DNA of 64,000 bases from Erythrophleum ivorense (lineage: Eukaryota > Streptophyta > Magnoliopsida > Fabales > Fabaceae). The stretch's first letter is position 1. Each line of letters starts with the position of its first letter. The stretch covers positions 7,148,211 to 7,212,210 of the forward strand of contig JAIUCV010000019.1 in the NCBI GenBank assembly GCA_026724425.1, written 5' to 3'. A program made the translations under genes and the position numbers. The notes below the pieces were generated by a model. It was given only the letters and a program-made list of their open reading frames with translations. It had not been told where the DNA came from and did no database searches. Below, in pieces: positions 1 through 11,280 of this stretch.

Positions 1-560
1 AAAGGTCTAATTCCTATACGCGGATTTCATCTAGATGGGTCTTATTCATATGTTGCAAAAGTAAATGGGCACTTCCTTTGGGACTGTGATCCATTCATGT
101 GTGACCCTGACTGTGGATGTTATGACCTAAAAATTAGGAAGGACCTAAAAATAATGAATGGTGACCTCATGACTCTTGTGCCACATACTGGAAGAAAAAG
201 TCGCCTAAACCATTGTGAAAATCTGGCCATTGTTCTCACCATAAGCCTAGAACCAGCTCAGATGATGATGATAACCACCCACCCAAGCCTAGATAGGTTG
301 GCATCAAGTTTCCAAGGCCCAGGCTAGAAACCTTTTATGATTTACTTAAGGAGTTGAGTCATGATGACCTTCTTCCTTCTCCACCTCCAAAACCAATCAT
401 TCCCATACAGATACAGCCTTAGCTTGTTCCTTATATGATGTTTTCCTCTGCATCAAAAACTTATGATTCTGAATTCCCTGTTATGGAAAGAAGAACTAAC
501 CCAAAGACAAATGTTACATATAAGCCGTATAATGTGGCTCTTTGGGATTTTAAACTTGAT
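1..560 (+). pseudogene. Broken polyprotein-like coding fragment (possibly pararetrovirus-derived)
   Basis: The first 230 bases read openly on +, with a Cys-rich patch (MCDPDCGCYD) from position 97. Coding-like sequence continues in another frame at about 320-560, with Pro-rich residues and the pattern FPVMERRTNPKTNVTYKPY, and is broken by stops and at least one frameshift. The spacing of this pattern recalls polyproteins of endogenous plant pararetroviruses (Caulimoviridae), but I could not confirm it. No reverse transcriptase or movement domain is visible. It is cut by the window edge. It could also be 5' material of the retrotransposon that follows. Low confidence in identity, moderate in its being decayed coding DNA. 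Confidence 0.3.
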
Positions 561-926
561 TTTGTATTATTAAGTGGTTAAATTTTTCCTCTTTTCTTTG
601 GAACCCAAGCTTAACCAAACCCTACCCTTAATTGTGCCTTGTGTGTGCCAGTCACAACTTTTCAAACCACTCATCTACACATACTTGGTTGAATCGAGAA
701 TTGGCAATATTGGATCACTTGACAAGATCTTAGGTGACATAAGAGTTCAAGATTAATACTGAGTGATAAAAGGCAAGAGTCGGTAAGATTATTAACTAAA
801 AAAAAGCCAAAAAGAAGGAGAAAGTAAACACGAGTGAGAGTGTTATATCTTAATTGAATGAAACACGTGAGGAAGTATTTATGAGATCCTATATACTTTT
901 GTTTCTTTCATTTCTTTTTCATTAAC
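561..926. other. Leader-like stretch before the gypsy polyprotein
   Basis: This lies between the fragment at the left edge and the gag start. No sequence matching the putative 3' LTR at 5681-6379 and no primer-binding site complementary to initiator tRNA-Met were seen here. The element therefore appears to have lost or exchanged its 5' LTR, or the true leader is too diverged to see. Confidence 0.3.
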
Positions 927-3900
927 ATGATAGATAATCAAGAAAAAGGAGTTGCACATGAAAGTGATAATGACGGTCACAATTCATTCGGGGTTGCGCC
1001 TTTGCAAATGAAAGCACTAGTGAGCTATTTTGAGAGGATGCTTGATAAAAAGTTAGAGGGACTCTATGAGTGATTAGATTGAGTGGAGAGTAAAACCTCT
1101 AGTCAAAAGACTATTCAAGCCAACCAAAGACAAGCTAATGCTGCACGCCCGCAACAACGTGAATATGTGAAAGACATGGAGAGCCATGATGAAGATTATG
1201 AAAAGGAGGAGACTCAGCCGAGAAGAAGGCCATTTAACATACAAAGAAGGCCACCAAAGAGGCCTAGAGATGAAGAAGAAGGCCTTGGAAGAGTCAAAGT
1301 CAAAATTCTTTCCTTTCAAGGCAAGAGTGATCAGAAAACATACCTAGAGTGAGATATGCGTGTAGAGCAAATCTTTTCATGCCATAACTACTCTAAATGT
1401 AAGAAGGTCAAAATTGCTGCTCTTAAGTTTATTGATTATACTTTTGTTTAGTGGGACTAGATGCAAAAGGAGTGGATTAGATATGGAAAGCACCCCATCT
1501 CAACATGGGAAGAGATAAAGGCTATCATGAGAAAACGATTCATTCCATCCTATTTTCAAAGGGAACTTCATAATAAGCTTCAATGCCTTACTCAAGGATC
1601 CAAGAGCATGGATGAGTACTACAAAGAGATGCAAATAACCATGATTAGAGCTAATGTAGAGGAAAATCCAAAAGTAACAATGGCTCGCTTCTTAGATGGG
1701 GTCAACCGTGACATAGCTGGTATTTTGGAGATGTACCATTATGCAGAGATTCATGACTTAGTCCATCAAGCTGCTAAGGTAGAGGGACAACTTAAAAGAA
1801 AGAATTTTGTAAAGAAGAACTCCAATTCAAGTTCTTTCAACTCATGGAAGAAAAACTCAAAGAATGATATTCCTTCTTCTTCAAATTCTAAAGAGAATGA
1901 AATTAAGAAAGAAGAAAAGCTAGCTACCCCACCCAAGAAGGTCCAAAGTGGACCTAGTTCTTCCAAAAACCGAGACATACGATACTTTAAGTGTCAAGAG
2001 AGAGGACATATCTCTAGCGAATGTCCTAACAAGCGAACCATGACTATCAACAACCTTGGTGAGTGGGAAACCGAAGGAGAAACAACTGAAGAAGAAGAAG
2101 AAGAATATCTATTCATAGAGAATGAAGATGGAGAATATACGGAAGAAAGAGAACTCCTTGTGACTAAAAGAGCCCTTAATGCCCAGATGATGGCAGAAGA
2201 AAATGAATAAAGAGAAAATTTGTTTCATACTCACTATTAAATCCAAGGAAAAATATGTAGTGTAATCATAGATAGAGGAAGTTGCTGCAATGTGGCAAGC
2301 ACTGAGCTAGTAGAGAAGTTGAATTTATCTACCTTCAAGCATAAACAGCCATACAAGCTTTAATGGCTTAATGAATGTAGAGAGCTGAGGGTAACAAAAC
2401 AAGTAAAGGTGATGTTTTCTATTGGTAAGTATAAAGATGAAGTCCTATGTGATGTTGTACCAATGAAAGCATACCATCTTTTATTAGGTAGGCTTTGACA
2501 ATATGATAGGCATGTTATACATGATGGTTTTTTAAACCGTTACTCTTTTGTACTTAAAGGGGAACCTATAACCTTCATTCCTATGTCATCGAAACAAATA
2601 TTAAAAGGTCAAATCAAGAAGGAAAAGAAAAGAGAAAGTGAGAATATAAAGGTGTCTAAAAAGGAAGACAATGAAAATGGGAGAGGAAAAAAGAGTAAGC
2701 CAAAAGGAGAGAGAGACAAGAAAGAAAAATTTAAAGGCAAGAAAGAAAATGAGAGAGAAAGAGAGAAAAGTTTATTAATGGCAAGAAAAAGTAAAATCAA
2801 GCAAACTTTGTTTTCTCAACAAAACCTCATAGTATTTATCTGTAAAGAAGCTATGTTAAACACTAGCAACTTAACTTCTACTTTGCCTAGTGTTATTAAG
2901 TCTCTATTGCAGGAATATGAAGATGTCTTTTCTGGAGAAATACCACTCGAATTGCCACTAATTAGAGGGATAAAACATGAAATTGATTTTATTCCTGGAG
3001 TACCTCTACCAAACCGCACAGCATACCGTACCAACCCTAAAGAGACTAAGGAGATTCAAAGACAAGTGCAAGAGCTTCTGGATAAAAGATGTGTAAGGGA
3101 GAGCCTAAGCCCATGTGCAGTGCCGGTGCTGCTTTTGCCTAAGAAGGATGGTACATGGAGGATGTGTGTTAATTGTAGAGTTATCAATAATATAACAGTG
3201 AGATATCATCATCTTATCCTTAGGTTAGGTGATATGTTTGATGAATTAAATGGCTCCACTATTTTCTCTAAAATTGATTTAAAAAGTGGCTACCATTAGA
3301 TTAGAATGAAAGAAGAAGATGAATGAAAAACTACATTTAAGACTAAACATGGACTTTATGAATGGTTAGTTATGCCTTTTGATCTCACTAATGCACCTAG
3401 CACATTTATGAGGCTAATGAATCATGTCTTGTGTGCTTTCATAGGCAAGTTTGTGGTAGTTTACTTTGATAATATTCTTATGTATAGTAGGACTTTGCAT
3501 GAGCATGTAGATCACTTAAGACAAGTTCTAGAAGTTCTAAGAAAAGAAAAATTGTTTGAAAATTTAAAGAAGTGTGATTTTTGCACTAATAGAGTTATTT
3601 TTCTTGGTTTTGTTGTGAGTGCCGAAGGGATTGGGGTGGATGAAGAAAAGATCAAAGCCATTGGAGATTGGCCAACTCCTACCACGATTGGACATGTAAG
3701 GAGCTTTCATGGACTTGCAAGCTTTTATAGGAAGTTTGCAAAGGACTTTAGCATATTAGCAACCTCATTGAACGAGTTGACAAAGAAAAATGCTCCATTT
3801 AAATGGGGAGAAACTCAAGAGAAAGCCTTCCAAACTCTCAAGGAGAAGCTCACCCAAGCATCTTTACTTACACTTCCAAACTTTGGTAAGATTTTTGAGG

Positions 3901-5675
3901 TAGAATGTGATGCAAATAGAATTGGCATAGGAGGTGTACTTATGCAAGAAAGTAAGCTCATTGCATATTTTAACGAAAAGTTAAGCGATTCTACTCTTAA
4001 TTATCCTACATATGATAAGAAGCTATATGCCTTAGTTAGAGTGTTGGAAACTTAGCATCATTATTTATGGCCTAAGGAATTTTTCATACATTCTGATCAT
4101 GAGGCTCTCAAACATATTAAGAGCCAAAACAAATTAAATCGAAGACATATTAAGTGGGTTGAATTCATTGAATCTTTCCCATATGTCATTAAGCACAAGA
4201 AAGGTAAGAAAAATGTTGTTGTAGATACACTTTCACATAAGTATGTTCTTCTTTCTATGTTAGAATCTAAAATTCTTAGTTATGAGTTCATCAAAGAATT
4301 ATATACTAACTACGTTAACTTTGGTGAAGCTTTTAGCCATTGCAAGCCTGGACTTGGTTGAGACAAATTTTACTTACATGATGGATTCCTATTTCGTGTT
4401 ACTAAGCTTTACATTCCTAATTGTTCTATGCATATGTTATTGGTGAAGGAAGCACATTTAGGTGGTTTAATGGGACATTTTGGCATTGCTAAAACATTTG
4501 ATGTCTTAAATGAACATTTTTATTGGCCTAAGATGCGTAGGAATGTTGAAAAATTTGTAGGCAGATGTATTGTGTGTCATAAAGCTAAATCTAAAATAAA
4601 TCCCTATGGATTATATACTCCCTTCCATATTCCTAGTGTACCTTGGGAAGATATTTCTATGGACTTTATTGTGGGATTACTTAGGTCTAAAAGGGGGAAA
4701 GACTCCATTTTTGTTGTAGTAGATAGATTTTTTAAAATGACACACTTTATTGCATGTTATAAAGTTAATGGTACTTTTAACATTGCTAATTTATTTTTTC
4801 AAGAAGTTGTACAGCTTTATGGGATGTCGAGAACTATAGTATTGGATGGAGATGCTAAATTCCTAAACTATTTTTGGAAAATTTTATGGAGCAAATTAGA
4901 AACTAAATTACTATTTTTTACTACCTACCACCCACAAACTTATGGGCAAACTTAAGTTGTGAATATGACACTTTCTTTTTTATTACGGATAATTGTTAAG
5001 AAAAACTTAAAGAATTGGAAGGAGTGTCTATCGCATGTCGAATTTGCTCATAATAGGGTCATTCATTCTACTACTAAATATTCACCCTTTGATATTGTTT
5101 ATGATTTTAATCATCTTACACCCATTGACTTAACTCTTTTGCCTTTGCAAGAAAGAGTTAATATGGATGGGAAGAAGTGTGCCGAGTTCATTAAGGAAAT
5201 CCATGAAAAGGCTAAACAAAACATTGAGAGGATGACTCAACAATATGTAAATCGTGCTAACAAGGGACAAAAGAAGATAGTATTTGAACCAAGGGACTTA
5301 GTTTGGTTGCACCTTAGAAAAGAGAGATTTCCTGACAAAAGAAAGTTCAAGCTTATGCCTTAAGGAGATGGACCTTTCCAAGTATTAGAAAAAATCAATG
5401 ATAATGCTTACAAGATTGATTTACCAAGTGAGTATGGCATAAGTGCTACTTTCAATGTTTCTGACATTTCTCCTTATTTTGGTGTAGATTTTGAAGAGTC
5501 GAGGACAACTCCTTTTCAAGAAAGGGAGGATGATATGAACCAAATTCATGAAGATACTAATTCAAAATCTTCAAATGATCCTTTGCATCTTCCAATTGGA
5601 CATATTACAAGGGCGAAGGCTAAAAAACTTAAAGGAATGTTAAGTGGACTTGTTCAAGAGATTTGGATCAAGTAG
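927..5675 (+). pseudogene. Gypsy gag-pol polyprotein pseudogene (1,582 codons, 15 internal stops)
   Basis: A single frame runs from ATG 927 to TAG 5673-5675 with no frameshift. Internal stops start at 1071, 1080, 1350, 1449, 1458, 2208, 2238, 2361, 2496, 3297, 3324, 4053, 4359, 4953 and 5361. Gag spans about 1300-2207. Its zinc knuckle reads YFKCQERGHISSEC, with Tyr (codon 1983) where the first Cys is expected. Protease has DRGS at 2271. Reverse transcriptase spans about 2980-3640, and its YFDD box is YFDN (Asn codon 3471). RNase H spans about 3830-4250. Integrase has CIVC, an Asp at 4845, and a stop at 4953 exactly where the catalytic Glu of D-x35-E belongs. The tail contains the gypsy-type VSDISPYF segment. 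Every enzymatic centre is damaged, so the copy cannot be autonomous. Confidence 0.9.
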
Positions 5676-5680
5676 AGTTT

Positions 5681-6379
5681 TGATAAACCTGATTCAAATA
5701 TTAATCAAAACGTCTTCAATATTATTTAGGTTAAAAATAGAACTATTAGAGCTAATTTGGGTTAAAATATTATAAATTAAAAAGTTTAGACCAAGAGCCA
5801 TATATAAATTGACTCATTTGGGCCTAAATAATAATATCATAGGCTTAATATGCTAACTTCTAAAAGCTTGATACATTTAGACGAAAATTAGAATTAATTA
5901 GGCAGATTATCTTTCCTTTTCTGTTTTTAAAAAAAATTTATTTTGTATTCTTAATTTTTAGATCTTTCAGTTAGAATTATATAGTTAGTTTCTACTTTTC
6001 TTTTAGTAGATAAGATTAAGTTACACTATAAATACATGTATTCTGTATTCATTTGAATCAGATTGAAAGTAATAAAATTACTCTAAGTGTTTCTCTAATT
6101 GTAAGAATATTATCTTTTCTTTACTCTTGTGAAATATTTGTCTTGTCAACCTATCCTTAAGTTGGTGATTCAAGTTCGCAAAAGCTCTTAATTCATGCTT
6201 TGACCTAAATGCATCGTTGTGTGAGTTGGTTTATTGTGTTCATGGTTAGGCGCGTTGTCTAAGTAGCAGGTCAATGTTCTTATAACATTGGTTGACTATT
6301 TGCTTCCATTAGATTTCGAACCATCATCTATTCATCAACCAACGCCGTAAAGATTAAATCACCCCTTGATTTCACATCA
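5681..6379 (+). repeat. Putative 3' LTR of the gypsy element
   Basis: It begins with TG five bases after the polyprotein stop and would end in CA at 6379, about 699 bp. It contains a TATA box (tataaata, 6027-6034), an A/T-rich leader after it and aataaa at about 6071, as expected of U3-R-U5. The limits are inferred from TG/CA ends and the position after pol. No second copy is available in the window for alignment. Confidence 0.4.
6027..6034 (+). promoter_or_regulatory. TATA box within the putative LTR
   Basis: The sequence tataaata in a pyrimidine/A-rich context about 350 bp into the putative LTR fits the U3 promoter of a plant LTR retrotransposon. This is inference from motif and position only. 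Confidence 0.4.
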
Positions 6380-7299
6380 ATAACTGCTGCTAATTGTAAA
6401 TTACAATTAATTGCAATTTGTGATGCAACTTGCAGCAAGCATGGACCACCACCAATAAAGATACCAAGTTGGTTATTGTATGTATTTTGTGGCGATTCAG
6501 TTTTCCATTTTTGGTAATTTTATGTTGCATTTCAAACCGCCACTAATGACAACTTAAAAAAAAAATTCAAAATGCCCCACATTGACATTTATCATGATTT
6601 TTTTTGATTGGGATTTATATTAGATGCATAATTGATTATATCATTTTCAACATTATAATCTATTATTTTTAAATAAAATCATATATTTAATATAATTGCT
6701 AAAGTAAAATACAATTAGTAAATTTGTCACTTCAACAAAATTAAAAAAAATACTAGAAGTTTCACATAATGTTTAACTAAACATCTAAAATTAAGAAAAA
6801 TGACAAGTTCACAAAATATTCCAAAATAAAAAATATATAAACATTCTTTAACTATGTAGTGCGTGGCTTGAGAAGAATAAAAAATACGGATCACAAAAAA
6901 TTTTCTTAAAAAAAATAATTTAAGTAAATATACATTTAATAAAACATAATACTACACAGAATAATTCATAGTGTGCTACTTTGTCAATGTCAAAACACTT
7001 TTATTCATATTTTCTTTGGGAAATGTCATAATCTTGTACATGCATTTGAAGCTAATGTCAAAACAAAGTAAAACTAACAAAACAAAATAACAAAGACTAA
7101 TCAATTTTTTAAAAATTTTAATTGCAATAGAATATTTAGTGCCATTCCACTTGGCGCCAGGTGGTGATAGCAAGCTAATTCAACATCAAGTCAGATCAAT
7201 AATCTCTCCAAAACAAAGGGTTCATTCATTGGCAACAGGGCTTCAACATCATGTCAGGTCCGATAGAATATATATGGGCTTAAGTATGGCTACTAAAAC

Positions 7300-7560
7300 A
7301 CACGACTAATTTTCAGTAACAAATAAGACTACTAACTAAAATAAAGTAACAAATTAAGAAACCAAAGTTTATATGACACATCCGCCAGTTCTTGTATGGG
7401 AAATGACTCATCCGCCAGTTAATTTCTTTCCAATAACAAATTTTGAATGGAGTCATATATAGAGCTATATTTATCTAAATGATGCAACAACTAGCGATGG
7501 GAAAACTGACAAATTGATTTTCAGTAACAAAGAAGGCTACCAACTAAAATAAAAATGAAC
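7300..7560. repeat. Short direct repeats
   Basis: A segment containing ttttcagtaacaaa plus actaaaataaa occurs twice (about 7310 and 7518). The 12-mer catccgccagtt also occurs twice, at about 7380 and 7410. These are local duplications with no recognised function. Confidence 0.4.
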
Positions 7561-8681
7561 CCTAAAAAAAAGGGCAAATCATATGACTACAGAAATATAA
7601 CTTTATATAGACTATAAAGAGCATTTTAAAAGTTTCCCTTGCTTAGATGCATTGTATGGAAGCCCTTCTAAAGTTATTGCTTTAATGGTAAAGGAAGAAG
7701 AAAGGCATTAAGGCATGGGTGGGAGTAAGATTTCTTGATTGTTTCTCCACTGCATAAGTTCTGACATTTCTTAATTATTTGTCTTTGCTTAGATGAAGTG
7801 TCACGATTTTGCACCTTTGAGGTATTTGGAAATCACTAGAAGAAAAAAAAATGCATACATCCAAAAGCCATATGAAACCATTTACTTAGAACTTAAAGAA
7901 TAAAGCACTAAAAACAAGAAGATCATTGAATTATCAATAATGCAAAATTATTACCTGAAACAAAAGTTATAAATGGTGCTTTACGTTTGGGGCAAATACC
8001 ACGTTTTTCCTGCAGTAAAGGAAATAGTGAAACAAGAAGACCATAGAATTATCATTTTTGAAATAATGGCATTCAAGACCTATTAATTCTCCCTAATTAT
8101 AGATGCTTAAATTAATGGAAAGAAGTAAGTAACTGAGTATACAGGACTTAATCAATGCAAATGAATAAGCTATGTCCCAAATATGACAGCAAACTTGTTG
8201 AGGTATATAGCAAACAATGAATGAAGGTACTAAACAAACAGCAAGTATCCAAATTGCCTTAGCCAGAAAAGTGTTAATAAAGTAAATTTGGAAGGCCTAA
8301 ATGAAATATAAATAATCTAAAGTCAATGACAGGCCTTTAACATATTAAAGTAAATGCACTTTAATGCATCTTCTATACCTCATGAACTCTCTCTAGTTTT
8401 CTTACATATTAGTCTGATCCTTGAGGATGTATAACTCATATATCAGACGCAATGGGGTGAGTAAAATAGGATCAAACGCATATATCATATTCAGCAATGG
8501 GGTTGAGGTAATAAGGGGGGAGGTCATCCTTCGTCTATGCTACTTCATGATTTTCAAGCCAAATGAACAAAATGTTCAAGGGGATCAATTATTAGGGATG
8601 GGAAAGTAATTCTGCTTCATGATTTTGAAGGGTTTTTGCTCTATCAGCAAGCTTGTTTGTGCTAGTGCTCTGTAACGTAAG

Positions 8682-8806
8682 AAAAATTATAATTGTCAAT
8701 GTCACCATGTTTCTTAATTTTGAAGGGTCTACCGAGTCACAACATTCATTATCTTAACTTTTCGAAAGAAAAATTAAAATTATCAACGCCACCATGTTTC
8801 TTAATG
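8682..8806. repeat. Direct repeat pair of about 37 bp
   Basis: Two copies of a segment ending caccatgtttcttaat lie at about 8682-8718 and 8770-8806, with a few substitutions. They sit in otherwise unassigned A/T-rich DNA within the possible CACTA-like element. Confidence 0.45.
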
Positions 8807-10499
8807 CTTGCAAAACATCGTGCCCCCAATATTTCATTTACCACAAATGAAGAAGGGAAAAAAAAAAGGTAAAAACACGAACTTAATAATACCTCTCATG
8901 CTCAGACGCTAAGTCAATCCCCCATTTCACTTCATTATCAAATTTCTTACCATTCTTCACAGCCTCCTCTAGTATTTCCACTTCTTCGGTTTATGAAAGG
9001 CATACAAGCAGGTGAAGAAACATAGTGCTTAGCACAAGTGGCAACATTCTTTCTGTGTGAAGAAACACCACTCCATTAAACACTATAAAGGAAACAAATT
9101 CATGATTGTGATGTTTTAGCGATGTAAGAAACGAATTTCAAGTACTTGAAAATGTAATTTGAAAGAAATAGAAGAGGAACCCAAAAAAAAAAATCATGAC
9201 AGCTATGTTCAAATTAAGAGCAAGAGCTGACAAAGTAACTGGATTATCAAGTCCAACTACAGAGCCACAAAAAAAAAGGCCAAGATCCAAAAATAACTAA
9301 TTAAGAAATTAAAACTAAACAGGACAAGAAAAACACAATATAAAAAGTAAAAATAATAATTATTTAATAAAATAAAATACTTTAACAGTTATTAGCAACT
9401 ATTTTTATAATATATTTTAATATTTGAAATATATATCAAGTTTAAAATTTCAATATTTTATTATTAATAAGACAATCTTGACCAAAACCAAAACCAGATA
9501 AGAGTATACAGGAACTAAAACACATAGCATGTTAAAATAACACCATGGAACATATGAACATACAGAGCTTATTTTAATCAGTCCAATCCCCTCGAATATG
9601 ACAAATGAACAACTTATATACATGACAAAAAGGCATGCAACTTCTTAGAATGAACATTGCATGTAACTTAGCAAAAAGGACACGTTTTGGCAAAGCAATA
9701 GGTATTTAATCTTGACAAGAAGATGAGCATAGAATATAACACCTAACATCAAAGACCACACCAGAAGCAAACATTAACCGTACAGAATTTTAAATCAAAC
9801 CACATGTGATAAAGACCCTTGCTCTGCACCAATAAATCAGCCCTCTTTTGCCTGGAACAAAAGAGCAGCTTCGAGGAATTAATGATAGCAACAACCACAC
9901 ACTATTCACATAGAACAGACAATTTCAGAAATAAATGGTTAACCTTCAGCATCCTAAAAGACAGAAATTATCCCATTCACGACAAGAAGTCCTTTTGGAT
10001 GATTTATCTGAGACAAAAATCATTAACCGCTACACTATGACAAAATTAAACTAACACTATGCAATGGGGGTAGGAAGTTTGGGCACATCACAACCTATTA
10101 CACAATCATAAAAATTTGGAGCAAGAGAAAAGAAGCTATAATATGGTTTTATTTCTGACCTTGGAGTTGTATATTCCTGCAAAATCTCTTCTCCAAGCAA
10201 AACCCTGCTGTCCAGAGCCAGAATCTAGTTTTGGACTGAACCAAATTCAAAGTTCAAACGCCCTTTCCACATATAAAATTATACCCTGGACCCATTATTT
10301 GGCCCATTCAAATCTGCATACACAGCTCTTACGTGCACACACATCTAAATTTGACTTTGGACTGAACCAGAACCTATAACATTCCATTCTAAAAGCCAAA
10401 ATATCAAAGTTTAGAAACATCATACCGCAACAAAACCTCCTTTAGCTTAGCTTAATCATATTTAAACAAATAATGGATCAGAATCACTATATTTTGAAT

Positions 10500-11165
10500 T
10501 AAAGAAAGAGATGGTCGTGCCCTCCAGCACCCAAGGGTCACTTGAACCATTGAAGAAGCTAATGTTGCTAGCAGAGCTTTTCAGAGCTCTCTTGATGGCC
10601 TGCACCAAAAAGACAGAACGCATCACCACTTTTCATAAATCATCCTCCGAACTCGACGTGCCCAAATTCGAACCAGGGGATGGGCTTGGCAGGCCAATCA
10701 TCTCGACATCCTCATCCCCTTCTTCACCTTCGCATAGGCTTGCATTCCATCATATGCTCGATCTTATGGTCCAATTTCGCGTGAGGCGACATCATTTTAC
10801 GCAACTCCTATACCTCCCCCCTCCCAGAAATTCTAAGATCCACAGCTCCAGGAGACACAGATCGATGAAGAAGCAAAAATGAAATGTTGAAACCAATTGA
10901 TTCTATGGGTATGAAACCAGTGGTTGCCCAATCCACTCAGAAACTCGGCGATGACGATCGGTGGAATGTTGGGGCAGGGGTTTCGAACCGACATGTGGAG
11001 AGCGAAAAGGACCATTTTGATTATGAAATCAGTGGTTCGTCTCTCTTCATCTCTCCGATTCTCCTCTCTCTCAACACAATTTGGAGAGCGGAAGTGTTTG
11101 AGAGACTAAAAGGAATTGCCGAGAATGGTTTTTATGGGCCAGCGTTACAAAACCATCAGCAATAA
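10500..11165 (-). pseudogene. Unrecognised gene-like fragment inside the CACTA-like candidate
   Basis: Base composition rises here relative to the flanks, and short coding-like stretches appear on both strands. On - a segment reads EGEEGDEDVEMIGLPSPSPG and runs on through a Ser/Asp-rich tail to a stop. Other frames are open upstream of it, but frames do not join. No protein family was recognised. A captured host gene fragment in a non-autonomous transposon is one explanation. A decayed transposase end is another. Confidence 0.25.
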
Positions 11166-11280
11166 CCAGTAAACCGCCCAGAATTGCTTTCTTTTTCCGG
11201 GACCGCCAGAAAAACCGCCACTGAATCACGGAAAAAGCAATGGCAAATGACCGCCACTAATTCGTATGTTTTAGTGGTGG

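Larger units (their letters stand above)
927..6379 (+). mobile_element. Ty3/gypsy LTR retrotransposon, 5'-truncated and inactive
   Basis: The element holds gag, protease, reverse transcriptase, RNase H and integrase in that order, the Ty3/gypsy order, and is followed by a probable 3' LTR. No 5' LTR is visible. The polyprotein tail with a P/S-rich stretch and ITRAKAKKLKG near 5600 resembles chromovirus (CRM/Reina-type) C-termini as I know them. The clade assignment is inference, and no chromodomain was recognised. Confidence 0.85.
6450..11276. mobile_element. Possible non-autonomous CACTA-like element
   Basis: The right end reads ccgccactaa...ttttagtg, so on the reverse strand it begins CACTAAAACATACGAA. 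It is followed by repeated GGCGG-type motifs (gtggcgg, ctggcggtc) at 11170-11260, typical of CACTA subterminal regions. The left end is weaker: CACCAATAAAGATACCAAG at 6450, then gtggcgatt and accgccactaatg at 6490-6547. No transposase was seen. No convincing 3-bp target duplication was found, so the left end is tentative. The interior is A/T-rich with short repeats and gene-like debris near the right end. Confidence 0.35.

Noticed and set aside
1766..1978. Open frame opposite gag
   Set aside because: Low-complexity shadow of the Lys/Ser-rich gag coding strand.
10511..10882. 123-aa + strand open frame as a gene
   Set aside because: No domain or start context. The opposite strand looks more coding-like, and the region appears to be debris.
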